A stretch of 51,204 bases of DNA from assembly GCA_026395685.1 (NCBI GenBank), contig JAPLYG010000021.1:1-51204 (forward strand). The letters run 5' to 3'. The notes under the pieces were generated by a model, which was not told the DNA's origin, made no database searches, and saw only the letters and a program-made list of their open reading frames with translations. The DNA comes from Candidatus Parcubacteria bacterium. GTDB lineage: Bacteria > Patescibacteriota > Patescibacteriia > CAIXNZ01. Below, one piece after another: positions 18,033 to 27,496 of the stretch. Positions within the stretch are counted from its first letter, which is position 1. The number at the start of each line of letters is the position of its first letter. The position numbers were made by a program, and so were the translations under genes.

Positions 18033-19027
18033 AAAATCCCAAAAGAAAGAAGGTCAGCGCCGGGAAATGCTACGGAAAAATCAGAGTGCCCTAGAATAAG
18101 GCTATCCTGCAAACTGCAGAGTGTTTCCTGGTGTTTGCCAAAAACATTATAAATTTTGGCCAAGGGCTGGCCCTTTTTAACTACTTCTCCGGGTTTTACA
18201 ATATAAACAACCACACCGCTGGTCGAAGCATCCGGCTGATGAGAATATTTTAAAATTTTATTTTTGAAACTGTCAGGTACCTGATAATTAAAATCTTGAG
18301 CAATCGGCTTGACCATGCCCAGGCTGGTCAAAAGATCCCAAATAGCTTTAACGCCGTCTTCCACGTCTTTTTCTTTGGCAATTGACGAAACCGGTGAAGC
18401 GCCGCCGACTTCCAGAGTTATCGCGGGAATATTATGAGCCAAGAGACTGCCGGAAAGTGATTTTTGTAATTCTGGCGCTTGCTCAGCCTCTTCCAATTCA
18501 TTAATAATTGGCAACCCCAATTTTAATGCCATGGTTCTGGTTTTTTCATAGGTAACTTTGTGTTTCTGGCCGGGATAAGGATCAATTAAAGTATGGGGAA
18601 TAGAATTAATCCAGTCATTATGCAAATCTAGTACTAAAGCTGGTCGGGAAGTCTTTATTGTCTGAAAAATAGTATAAGCAATGCGTTCTGCCAAAGTACC
18701 GAATTTATCACCGGGAAAAGAGCGATTAAGGTCAAAAGAGCGATTAAAATCTTCCCGGCTTAAAGTAATTCCTCTGGTAACCGTTTCAAAACCTATGGGA
18801 TTCATTAACGGCAACGCATAAACAGCGCCTTTGAGCAGTTTGTATTTTTGCAGTCGTTTAAAAATTTCCTGGATAATTATAATGCCGCCGACTTCATCGC
18901 CATGTACTGCGCCAGTTAACCAAATTACTGGACCGGTTTTTGGACTTTTTGTGGAGATTAAGGCTAAACGTCGAGTTGAGAGGTCAGAGCCGGTCAGGAT
19001 ATTGATAAAAGAGTATTTTGGTTTCAT
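18029..19027 (-). CDS. succinylglutamate desuccinylase/aspartoacylase (M14) family protein
   Basis: GAVHGDEVGG, LDLHN, LEVGG. Confidence 0.85.
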   Translation of the reverse strand: MKPKYSFINILTGSDLSTRRLALISTKSPKTGPVIWLTGAVHGDEVGGIIIIQEIFKRLQKYKLLKGAVYALPLMNPIGFETVTRGITLSREDFNRSFDLNRSFPGDKFGTLAERIAYTIFQTIKTSRPALVLDLHNDWINSIPHTLIDPYPGQKHKVTYEKTRTMALKLGLPIINELEEAEQAPELQKSLSGSLLAHNIPAITLEVGGASPVSSIAKEKDVEDGVKAIWDLLTSLGMVKPIAQDFNYQVPDSFKNKILKYSHQPDASTSGVVVYIVKPGEVVKKGQPLAKIYNVFGKHQETLCSLQDSLILGHSDFSVAFPGADLLSFGIL

Positions 19028-19053
19028 AGGGTTGAATTTTAGGTTTTATAATG

Positions 19054-19083
19054 TTATATGAGGTTGTATGAGGTTTTATTAGG
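19054..19083 (+). repeat. three 10-bp tandem units
   Basis: TTATATGAGG TTGTATGAGG TTTTATTAGG. Confidence 0.7.
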
Positions 19084-19226
19084 TTGCTTTGAACATGCGA
19101 GATTGCGGATTGCAGATTCTGGAATTTTAATCATTTAATGCTTTATTCATTTAAAGTATTTTGACTAAAGTTTAATTAAATCCTATAATTAGCTTAGCAA
19201 AAATGGCTGATTTCGTCTAATTAAAA

Positions 19227-19256
19227 TAACCCGAGCTGAAAAGCTTCGGGTTATTG
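19227..19256. terminator. hairpin terminator between convergent/divergent units
   Basis: AATAACCCGA-gctgaaaagct-TCGGGTTATT. Confidence 0.65.
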
Positions 19257-19289
19257 GGGACTTAATATCAGTTGAAAAAGTTTTTAATG

Positions 19290-19562
19290 TTACTTTTCTT
19301 CTTGAGAAACTAAGCGGTTTTCCATAAGAATAGTAAAGGAGTCATTGTCAGGAGCATTTTCAACCATTTCTTTTATTCTGTCAGCCTGATATCCCGCAGC
19401 AACATGTATGCATTTTCTGATATGATCAGTCGCCAGAATTTTATTTCCAGCAGAAACGGCGAAGTATTTAAATATCGCCTTTATGTAGCCAACTATTGTC
19501 AGCGGGTACTGTTTGTTGAAAAATGTTTCGCTAAAAAAGCTTTCTCCTGATTCTTCAGCCAT
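19290..19562 (-). CDS. hypothetical protein, about 90 aa
   Basis: SD AGGAGGG before ATG at 19562 (MAEESGESFF...); minus-strand TTGACA-17-TATATT upstream. Confidence 0.7.
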   Translation of the reverse strand: MAEESGESFFSETFFNKQYPLTIVGYIKAIFKYFAVSAGNKILATDHIRKCIHVAAGYQADRIKEMVENAPDNDSFTILMENRLVSQEEK

Positions 19563-19625
19563 TGATATCCCTCCTGATAAAAAGACATTAAAGACTTGCA
19601 CTAAATATAACAAATTTATTAATTT

Positions 19626-20522
19626 ATGTCAAGACTATTAGAAAAGGTTTTAGTCATTGTTGGTCCCACATCCAGTGGCAAGACCAGTCTTTCGATTGAG
19701 CTGGCCAGGAAGTTTACTGGGGAAGTGATTTCCGCTGATTCGCGACAAGTTTATAAAGGCATGGATTTGGGAACCGGCAAAGTGACAAAAAAAGAAATGC
19801 AGGGTATTAAGCATTATCTATTAGACGTGGTTTCGCCCATTTCTCAATTCAACGCAGGTAAATTTGTTAGAATGGGAGAAAAGGCTATTAAGGAAATAAT
19901 AAAAAAAAGGAAATTGCCGATAATCTGCGGAGGCACGGGTTTTTGGATAGATGCTTTGCTTTACGGTTTGCCCAAGACAGTTACAGCTGACTGGAAGTTA
20001 CGAAAAAAACTTGACAAATTATCTGCTGCTGAACTTTTTAATAAGTTAAAGAAGCTCTGGCCAGAACGAGCTAAAGTGATTGATCCGAATAATAAGAGGC
20101 GTTTGATTCGAGCCTTGGAATTGGCTTTAAACGGTAAAAAGACGATAATGCCACATATCCGGGCGGCAAAGTACGATATTCTTAAAATCGGAGTCCTGCG
20201 AGATAAGGCTGAATTAAATAAAAGAATACATGATCGTTTAATTAGCCGCTTTAAGCAGGGTATGATTCAGGAAGTGGCAAATTTGCATAAAAAAGGGGTC
20301 TCCTGGAAGCGTTTGGATGATTTTGGGCTAGAATACCGCTTCATTTCCCGCTACCTAACCGGCGCAATTAAAGATCAAAAAGAAATGATTCAATTGTTGG
20401 AAATAGCCAGTAATCAGTATGCCAAAAGGCAGAATACCTGGTTTAAGCGTGATAAAGAGATTATCTGGGTAAATAATCCGGCTAAAGCCAATAGCCTGGT
20501 TAAGAAGTGGTTAAAAATATAA
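19626..20522 (+). CDS. miaA: tRNA dimethylallyltransferase
   Basis: IVGPTSSGKTSLSIELA, ISADSRQVYKGMDLGTGK. Confidence 0.96.
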   Translation: MSRLLEKVLVIVGPTSSGKTSLSIELARKFTGEVISADSRQVYKGMDLGTGKVTKKEMQGIKHYLLDVVSPISQFNAGKFVRMGEKAIKEIIKKRKLPIICGGTGFWIDALLYGLPKTVTADWKLRKKLDKLSAAELFNKLKKLWPERAKVIDPNNKRRLIRALELALNGKKTIMPHIRAAKYDILKIGVLRDKAELNKRIHDRLISRFKQGMIQEVANLHKKGVSWKRLDDFGLEYRFISRYLTGAIKDQKEMIQLLEIASNQYAKRQNTWFKRDKEIIWVNNPAKANSLVKKWLKI

Positions 20523-20548
20523 TTATAAATCAGGGGTTAACCGTAAAT

Positions 20549-20585
20549 AAAAAACAACCATCGATTTCCGACGGTTGTTTTTTTA
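20549..20585. terminator. bidirectional terminator
   Basis: AAAAACAACCatCGatttcCGacGGTTGTTTTTTT. Confidence 0.8.
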
Positions 20586-20586
20586 T

Positions 20587-22128
20587 TTATTGCAGGTTTT
20601 TCTTGAGAATTTCCTGGACAATTTCCGGGTTTGCTTTGCCTTTGGTTTGAGCCATGACTTTGCCAACAAGCGCCTGTAAAGCCGGAAGTTTCCCGTTTTT
20701 ATAATCTTCTGCCGGTTTAGGATTATCAGTAATTACTTGGGCAATGATATTTTCTAATTCGCCCGAGTCAGAAATTTGTTCGATATTTAAGTCTTTCATC
20801 AGGTGTGAGGGGTCAGCACCAGATTCAATCATTTGCGGGAAGATTTGGACAGCTGACGTGTTATTTAATTTTTTTGCAAAGATCAAGGAAACAAGTTCAG
20901 CCATATTTTCCGCAGTCAATTTGGTTTCGTTAATTTCCAGATTTTTTTGATAAAGCAGGGGGACCAAATTGTTAATAATCCAGTTGCTGGCAAGTTTAAT
21001 AAGTTTTGGCTTGTTATCTTCCCAAATGTACGGATTATTTTTAGCTTCTTCAAAATTCTCAGTCCAGGCTTTTAGTTCGGAAATAACATCTTCAAAGTAA
21101 TTTGCTATTTTTTTATCTTCAGTCAATTGTCTGGCTTCGTCTAATGATAAGTCATATTCTCCCATAAAGCGTTTACGTTTGGGATTTGGCAATTCCGGTA
21201 AATTAGCTGTTAGACAGGGAATATTGATTATTTTTGCGTCAAGGTCGCATTTGGCGTCTGGTTGAAGCTGGAAATGGATTGGGGGCAAATCAGGTTCCGG
21301 AAAATAGCGATAATCATGGGCTTCTTCTTTGGAACGTTGCTCTTCAGTAATGCCTTTGGCATCATTCCAGCCGCGAGTGGTTAAAATCTGAGGGGGAGTG
21401 CCTTCCAGCCATACTTTGGTCTGCCTGGATATTTCATATTCCAAAGCTTTTTCCACCATTTTGAAAGAATTTAAATTTTTAATTTCGGTTTTGGGATAAA
21501 GCTTTGTGTCTCCAATCGGCCGCAGGGAAATATTGGCATCGCAGCGCAAATGTCCTTTTTCCATATCAGCTTCGGAAACATCCAGATAGCGCATAATCTG
21601 GCGCAGTTCCTGCAAGAAAGCTTTGGCCTGGGCCGGAGTTTTTATATCCGGTTCACTCACAATTTCCATTAAAGGCGTACCACCGCGGTTATAATCTACC
21701 AGGCTATAGGCCTTATTAGGCGCGTGTATAAGTTTAGCCGCATCTTCTTCCAGATGCAGACGGTTAATCCTGATTTTTTCTTCTTCCTGTGTTTTTGGAT
21801 TTAAAATATAAAGATAGCCGGTATTGCCGATTGGCCGGTCAAATTGAGAAATCTGATAAGCTTTGGGCAGATCCGGATAATAATAGTGCTTGCGGTCAAA
21901 TTTTGAATATTCATCAATTGTGCAATTCAATGCCACGGCTGTTTTAGCTGACCACTCAATAGCCTGTTTATTGGCTACAGGCAATGTACCGGGATGGCCT
22001 AGACAAACAGGGCAAACACAAGTATTCGGCGGCTGATTTTCGCCGCTATTATCGCACGAGCAAAACATTTTTGATTTTGTTTTGAGCTGGACATGAATTT
22101 CCAGGCCAATGACAGGTTCTAGTTCCAT
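20587..22128 (-). CDS. gatB: Asp-tRNA(Asn)/Glu-tRNA(Gln) amidotransferase subunit B
   Basis: VIGLEIHVQLKTKSKMFC, VDYNRGGTPLMEIVSEPD, YRYFPEPDLPP. Confidence 0.96.
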   Translation of the reverse strand: MELEPVIGLEIHVQLKTKSKMFCSCDNSGENQPPNTCVCPVCLGHPGTLPVANKQAIEWSAKTAVALNCTIDEYSKFDRKHYYYPDLPKAYQISQFDRPIGNTGYLYILNPKTQEEEKIRINRLHLEEDAAKLIHAPNKAYSLVDYNRGGTPLMEIVSEPDIKTPAQAKAFLQELRQIMRYLDVSEADMEKGHLRCDANISLRPIGDTKLYPKTEIKNLNSFKMVEKALEYEISRQTKVWLEGTPPQILTTRGWNDAKGITEEQRSKEEAHDYRYFPEPDLPPIHFQLQPDAKCDLDAKIINIPCLTANLPELPNPKRKRFMGEYDLSLDEARQLTEDKKIANYFEDVISELKAWTENFEEAKNNPYIWEDNKPKLIKLASNWIINNLVPLLYQKNLEINETKLTAENMAELVSLIFAKKLNNTSAVQIFPQMIESGADPSHLMKDLNIEQISDSGELENIIAQVITDNPKPAEDYKNGKLPALQALVGKVMAQTKGKANPEIVQEILKKNLQ

Positions 22129-22195
22129 AGTTTGTTAGTGAATTGTATAGATGGTTTGGAAAATTGGTGCAGTTTATCGGTTTGGATTTAGTGTT

Positions 22196-23308
22196 CTATA
22201 TTTGAGTTGGGGCGGTTGGCTGAAATTTATTATTTGAAGGTCTGGTTTCAACTAAGCTGTAATACAAAATAACAACAAAGGCTAAGGAAAGAGGAGTAAG
22301 AATCAGCGAAAGAATTGACATCAGTATATTATAAACGATTGATAGTATTAGGTTTTCTCCAACCATGAAGGTAATTATACCGTAAGGTATTACGAGAATC
22401 AGAACTAATGCTAATGATGCCAAGCCGACTACTAATCCGCAGACAAATAACCGAATAAATACATCAAGCCATCTTCCTTTAGTTAAATAATAACTGGATT
22501 TTAATGAGGCGACTCCCTTATTATCCGTATCGGCCAGAATATTCACATAAGGAGCAAAAGTAAACCAGATAGAAAAAATTATTCCCGGGATGACAAAAAG
22601 TATTAGTCCTGCGAAAACAACAAGGAAATTTAAAATATTAGCCCATAAATACGAAGGTACTTTACTAAATGATTCCTCGTAAATTTTCCTCATTTCAACC
22701 GGTTGGCTTAAATACAAGTTGGCAATTATTTTTATTATAACAATTGTAATCCACAGAGAAATGAAAATATAGGCTAAGGCGAATAAAAGGAATCCCAGGA
22801 TGACTAACAGCATAGGAATGCCATAAGTTTCCGCATAAGGCATTACACCAAGTACCAGCATAAAAACCAAGTATGATCCGGCTAGAATTAATAAAGGGTT
22901 AACAAATTGTTGGTAATTATTTTTAAATAAATTCCAGCCTTTTTTTAAAATTTCCCCGATATCTACTAATGGCTTTTCCCCAGGAGTACCTGAAACTAAT
23001 TCTTTTTTTGTCAGGAAATAAATTCCTAGCGGTACGCATACAAATATTCCCAGAAAGCAAAGTATCCCTAATAAGCTTAAAATAGCACTTATTATCCTTG
23101 CTACTGTTGACCTTACGTCACTTTGGCCAATCGGTATATAGTCGGAATTTAAATTTTCAAACTCACCCAGATTTAGATTTCTAAGATCATTAGCGTTTAA
23201 ATTTAGATTTAGTTCCGGCTGAGAAGCCTGGCAGATATTGCTGAAAATCGGGGAGATGGCCAGCAATAGGGCAGCAACCAGCAGAGTTTTAAAAATGATT
23301 TTTTTCAT
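22196..23308 (-). CDS. multi-pass membrane protein, hypothetical
   Basis: Signal peptide plus several TM helices. Confidence 0.7.
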   Translation of the reverse strand: MKKIIFKTLLVAALLLAISPIFSNICQASQPELNLNLNANDLRNLNLGEFENLNSDYIPIGQSDVRSTVARIISAILSLLGILCFLGIFVCVPLGIYFLTKKELVSGTPGEKPLVDIGEILKKGWNLFKNNYQQFVNPLLILAGSYLVFMLVLGVMPYAETYGIPMLLVILGFLLFALAYIFISLWITIVIIKIIANLYLSQPVEMRKIYEESFSKVPSYLWANILNFLVVFAGLILFVIPGIIFSIWFTFAPYVNILADTDNKGVASLKSSYYLTKGRWLDVFIRLFVCGLVVGLASLALVLILVIPYGIITFMVGENLILSIVYNILMSILSLILTPLSLAFVVILYYSLVETRPSNNKFQPTAPTQI

Positions 23309-23330
23309 AAAGTTATAAAATTTTTTAAAT

Positions 23331-23573
23331 TTATATTGTTGCTTGGGTTATCGCATTTATAATAAATTGAGTGATTGCATAAGCGACCAAAATAAAAATC
23401 AAACCAGCAAATGGCGCAATGATCAGGATAACGCCGATTGTTTTATTTTTTTTGCTGACAGCATAGTAGCCGTTTTGTTGTGTCGGATTGGGCTGGGTAT
23501 TTACTTTTGAGCCGCAGCCTTGGCACATGCTTGAATTAGGTTGTAACTCAATACCGCATTGAGGACACTGCAT
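23331..23573 (-). CDS. zinc-ribbon plus single TM protein
   Basis: MQCPQCGIELQPNSSMCQGCGSK then TM helix. Confidence 0.75.
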   Translation of the reverse strand: MQCPQCGIELQPNSSMCQGCGSKVNTQPNPTQQNGYYAVSKKNKTIGVILIIAPFAGLIFILVAYAITQFIINAITQATI

Positions 23574-23599
23574 AAGTTTAGTCTTATTAATTAATAAGT

Positions 23600-24208
23600 T
23601 TATTCAATATAAGTTATTTTGCTTTTGATAATGTTGAGAATGTCTTCCTGGACTTTTTCAATCGGCTGGTTGGCATTGACTGTTAGCCAGTTAAAGTCGC
23701 GGGAAATTTCTTTAAAAGCCTCGCCAGCCTTAGCTAGCATGGCATGATTATTTTCCATCACATTATTTTTGTCAATATTCTCAGGGAACGGTTCGCCTTC
23801 GAATAAAATACCCAAATCTTCTTTTAATAAATGTGAATTCATTTGATAAAGCAGGTTTTTATCCAGTCCCTGAGTCATGCCCCAGGCAATGCCAGTACCG
23901 GTATAATCTTCAGCAATTATCCATTTGCCTTTGCTAAGCTTTTCTTTAAGTGTTTGCTCATGCTGGGTGCGGTTTAAAACCTGAAGCAGCTGAAATTCAC
24001 GCGGTGTAAATTTGTAGGGATTATTTTGGCGCAAATATGTATTGATCAGGGGGCCTGATGGTTCCAGTCCATAGACAGCATATTTAAGATATTCTGCTTC
24101 TTTGCCCATTTGGATAATAATATTTTCCACCAATAATTTAGCTTGCGTGGTTTTGCCCAGATTATTGGCGCCGTAGATGACTATGAATTTGCCTTTGTGA
24201 TTGGACAT
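23600..24208 (-). CDS. second thymidylate kinase-like P-loop protein
   Basis: FIVIYGANNLGKTTQAKLLVE P-loop; same overall layout as tmk at 25423. Confidence 0.75.
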   Translation of the reverse strand: MSNHKGKFIVIYGANNLGKTTQAKLLVENIIIQMGKEAEYLKYAVYGLEPSGPLINTYLRQNNPYKFTPREFQLLQVLNRTQHEQTLKEKLSKGKWIIAEDYTGTGIAWGMTQGLDKNLLYQMNSHLLKEDLGILFEGEPFPENIDKNNVMENNHAMLAKAGEAFKEISRDFNWLTVNANQPIEKVQEDILNIIKSKITYIE

Positions 24209-24252
24209 AGGGGATTTGATTAGGTGAGATTTTATAAAATTTGAAACCTATA

Positions 24253-24331
24253 AACCACAGATTTTATTCACAGATAGCACTGATATTATCTTGTCATCTG
24301 TGGAATCAGTGAGTATAAATCAGTGGTTAAG
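24253..24331. repeat. imperfect-palindrome intergenic element A
   Basis: AACCACAGATTTTATTCACAGATAGCACTGAT...ATCTGTGGAATCAGTGAGTATAAATCAGTGGTTAAG. Confidence 0.85.
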
Positions 24332-24374
24332 ATGTTCCTTAAATATAATTATATTTTATCAGAAAGGCTTGTTT

Positions 24375-24803
24375 TTAGCCAGTTGAACCAAAGCCACCGC
24401 GGGTTTTTGTTTCGATTTGGTCAATTTCCTGCCAGGAGGCAGTATCAATGCGCACAAAGACAGCCTGGCCGATTCTCTGGCCTCTGGTTATATTAACCGA
24501 ATTGTCAGTAAAATTGAAGACCTGTAAATGAATTTCATCCTCAGGGCCGCAATAATCTTGGTCAATAATGCCGATGCCGTGGGGGACAAAAAGCCCTAAT
24601 TTCTTTGGCGTTGAACTGCGCGGTACGACGGCTAACATGTAATTGGGAGGCGTCTGAATTATCAGATTTGTCGGAATTAAGGCTATTTCTTTGGGCTTGA
24701 TTTCCATGTCTATACGAGAATACAAATCAAAGGCAACAGAGCCTTTGGTCTGATACTCTGGTAAAGGCAGGGATTTATCTATTCTCTTTATTTTGACTTC
24801 CAT
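24375..24803 (-). CDS. dut: dUTP diphosphatase / dCTP deaminase-family trimeric enzyme
   Basis: AFDLYSR, PRSSTPKKLGL, GIIDQDYCGP, C-terminal GGFGSTG. Confidence 0.92.
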   Translation of the reverse strand: MEVKIKRIDKSLPLPEYQTKGSVAFDLYSRIDMEIKPKEIALIPTNLIIQTPPNYMLAVVPRSSTPKKLGLFVPHGIGIIDQDYCGPEDEIHLQVFNFTDNSVNITRGQRIGQAVFVRIDTASWQEIDQIETKTRGGFGSTG

Positions 24804-24806
24804 AGG

Positions 24807-25403
24807 TTAAAACTTATTAGCTAAGCCTTTTATAGCTGGTATGTCTTTAAGCAGCATGTAATTTGAGGAACATGCCATGCTTAAGGCTTTGCCCAGTCCT
24901 TTAAATATTGCTTCTGCTTTAAGGCGGTCATTATTGCCATAAGGGACAAAAGTTGTCAGATTACAGGCTGCGCCCTGGCTAAATCCGCTTAAAAATTCTT
25001 TGATATATTCAGTTTTTAAATCGCTTATTTTATGGGTTTTGAATTTTGCTTTAAAAACATTCTGAGCCTTGGCGTTTAAATCCAGCGCAATAATAGCCAG
25101 TGATTCATCAAGAGGAAACGCAAAAAAACCGACGCCATTTAATCCTTTGGCATCCTTGATATAGGTGCGAAAAGCTTTGCCCAGTGAAATGCCGACATCT
25201 TTTACAAAAGAGCGCTGATCCGCCTTGGGGCTGGAAGTAGCTTTGAGGGAAAATAAGAAATTGCCGTTAGCGGCAAATTTTTCCAGGAGGCTGTTTAAAA
25301 AGTTGATGGACGTAGTAATTTTAACTTTGCCCTTAGCGCCGATATTCAGATGAATTTCAATGTTCGTCTCATTTGTCTTGCGCGTAAACTTTATTTCTTT
25401 CAT
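24807..25403 (-). CDS. HisB (imidazoleglycerol-phosphate dehydratase)-fold protein with degenerate metal site
   Basis: RKTNETNIEIHLNIGAKGKVKITTSINFLNSLLEKFA..., FPLDESLAIIALDL, PYGNNDRLKAEAIFKGLGKAL, terminal PAIKGLA; start at MKEIKFTRKTNE (25403). Confidence 0.8.
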   Translation of the reverse strand: MKEIKFTRKTNETNIEIHLNIGAKGKVKITTSINFLNSLLEKFAANGNFLFSLKATSSPKADQRSFVKDVGISLGKAFRTYIKDAKGLNGVGFFAFPLDESLAIIALDLNAKAQNVFKAKFKTHKISDLKTEYIKEFLSGFSQGAACNLTTFVPYGNNDRLKAEAIFKGLGKALSMACSSNYMLLKDIPAIKGLANKF

Positions 25404-25422
25404 AAGATTAGGAAATAAATAA

Positions 25423-26097
25423 TTAGGCGATGACTTTCTTGATTTCTTCCCAGAGCAGATTATGAATTTCTTCAATAGATAATAAGTTGCCGTCTGGGGC
25501 GCAGTTTATAATAATCCAGTTATATTTTTTCGCTACGTACTGATAAGCTTCGGCTGCATTTTTTAAATGTTCCAAATCAGCTTCATGAATGTCTCTTTTC
25601 TGCCCGCCAATATAGTCGCGACTGCCTTTTTTATCAACTAGTTTTTGTCCGATTTCCGGCGGCATGTAAAGTAAAATATTTATATCAGGCTTAGGAATGT
25701 CAAAAAGATTATATTCAAAATCAAAAAGCCATTCCAGGAATTTATCGCGTTCAGCCGGGTCTTTTATTTTTCCGGCTTGATGCCCCATGTTAGAGGAAAC
25801 ATAGCGATTGGAAATAATGATATGGCCTTGGTTAAGCCAGTCTTTAAGCTGAAAAGAGGCATTATAACGGTCACAGGCATAGAAAACCGAAGCCCGGTAA
25901 GGACCTACTTCATTGGCTGTCCCATAATTTCCGTTTAAATATTCTTCAACTAATCCGGCGCTTTTTTTGCCATACTGCGGAAAATCAATAGTTTTGACAG
26001 CCAAATTTTCTTGAGCCAGCTTTTCGACTAATAATTTTGTCTGGGTTGCTTTGCCTGAGCCGTCAGTGCCGTCAATCACGATAAATTTGCCATTCAT
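25423..26097 (-). CDS. tmk: thymidylate kinase
   Basis: FIVIDGTDGSGKATQTKLL, DRYNAS, ISNRYVSSN. Confidence 0.92.
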   Translation of the reverse strand: MNGKFIVIDGTDGSGKATQTKLLVEKLAQENLAVKTIDFPQYGKKSAGLVEEYLNGNYGTANEVGPYRASVFYACDRYNASFQLKDWLNQGHIIISNRYVSSNMGHQAGKIKDPAERDKFLEWLFDFEYNLFDIPKPDINILLYMPPEIGQKLVDKKGSRDYIGGQKRDIHEADLEHLKNAAEAYQYVAKKYNWIIINCAPDGNLLSIEEIHNLLWEEIKKVIA

Positions 26098-26107
26098 AAT
26101 TATAAAA

Positions 26108-27493
26108 TTAAATTTTTATTTCCTGATCCTGATTATAAGGTATATTTTTTTTCAGTGCCAGTTCTGCTTTACCCAGCTCTTTGCCCAAATCAAGGGCATG
26201 GAGAATATCGGAAATAAAAGTAAAAATTTGGTTAAAGACTTCAGTGCTAGTGGCCCCTTCAAATTTCTGGATAAATTGTCCGTCAGGGGAGTAATGGGTG
26301 GCAATTATTTTTCCGTTTTCCAGAGTAATGCCAAAGTTGCCCCGCGGATCCTGCACACATTCTGTTTTGGCTTTATGTTTTTCCACCATTTCCGCGGCAG
26401 CCAGAAAATCACGTTCATAAATATGGGCAGAGTTGGAAATAATGCACAATTTCCCGAGTTTTAAATTTAAAGCATCAGCTATTTCTTTCTGGATTTTGCG
26501 CAAGGCAAAAGAATTCTGAGGCCAGGCGCGATACATATCATTTGACCGGATGTAAGTAGATAAATATACTTTCTCTCTTTGCACTAAAGCATTTACCAGA
26601 TTAATGCAGGGACTTTTGGGATTGCCGGTGTCTTTCATTACATCCCAGGTAAAAGCAATAGCGCGCCGGCTATAATTATTTTCTTTAAGGTCTTTAATCA
26701 CAGCTTCTATTTGGTTAATGCCGTTAAAATTACGAAAGCGGCTGCCATAAGTATATTCGACGCCTTCAAAAATGTGATCGGTCATCAACTGAGGGTAATA
26801 ATTTTCCAGATCTTGCTTATTAAAGTATAAATATTCAGGCAGATAGGGATTATCCGGATCTTCATCATTGATGACGGTGGTGATATTGATTAATTCTCTT
26901 TGCATTTCCGCATACTGGCTCATTTTATTAAGCCCGAATTTTAAAACGCGATCCAAAACTTTCAGCCACAAATCAGCGATTTTTTTATCTTCCAGACGAA
27001 AACAGATTTCTTCGGAAGGATAATCAATTTTTTCCCGTTGCGCCTGGTCTGGAAATTCCAGAGGCTCGCTTATCCAGTCCGCTTTAGGTTGCAGGCTGTC
27101 TAACAAGTTATTAAGTTCATTCTCCTGAATAAAATGGGTATTATCTTTAAACCAAGCGCGAAAAACCTGGATTTTTTCCGCAGGAATCTCCTGATGTAAA
27201 ACCTGCAGACCTTTATTGTCATTAAGAAAATCGCGAAGAAATTTTATGCTGCCTGATAAATCATTGCCCGTAACAATCAGCTTGGTTAACTTGGGATTTA
27301 AAAAAATATTACGGATTATATAGTTAAGGCCTTCTTTGCTATAAAGCTGTCCGATTGCGGCAATCTTATTTTTTTTGGCTTCGGATATTTTTTCAGCAAT
27401 ATGTTCTTTCTTGCTCCACCCGCAAATTATGCCGATAAAGCCGTCGGTATTAGGCGCGATTATTTGATTGGCATAATATTTGGGCCAGGACAT
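26108..27493 (-). CDS. thyA: thymidylate synthase, archaeal-like, with extra N-terminal domain
   Basis: SPCINLVNALVQREKVYLSTYIRSNDMYRAWPQNSFALRKIQKEIADALNLKLGKLCIISNSAHIYERD; RRAIAFTWD; N-terminal FIGIICGWSKKEHIAEKI..LIVTGNDLSGS. Confidence 0.85.
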   Translation of the reverse strand: MSWPKYYANQIIAPNTDGFIGIICGWSKKEHIAEKISEAKKNKIAAIGQLYSKEGLNYIIRNIFLNPKLTKLIVTGNDLSGSIKFLRDFLNDNKGLQVLHQEIPAEKIQVFRAWFKDNTHFIQENELNNLLDSLQPKADWISEPLEFPDQAQREKIDYPSEEICFRLEDKKIADLWLKVLDRVLKFGLNKMSQYAEMQRELINITTVINDEDPDNPYLPEYLYFNKQDLENYYPQLMTDHIFEGVEYTYGSRFRNFNGINQIEAVIKDLKENNYSRRAIAFTWDVMKDTGNPKSPCINLVNALVQREKVYLSTYIRSNDMYRAWPQNSFALRKIQKEIADALNLKLGKLCIISNSAHIYERDFLAAAEMVEKHKAKTECVQDPRGNFGITLENGKIIATHYSPDGQFIQKFEGATSTEVFNQIFTFISDILHALDLGKELGKAELALKKNIPYNQDQEIKI

Positions 27494-27496
27494 AAT

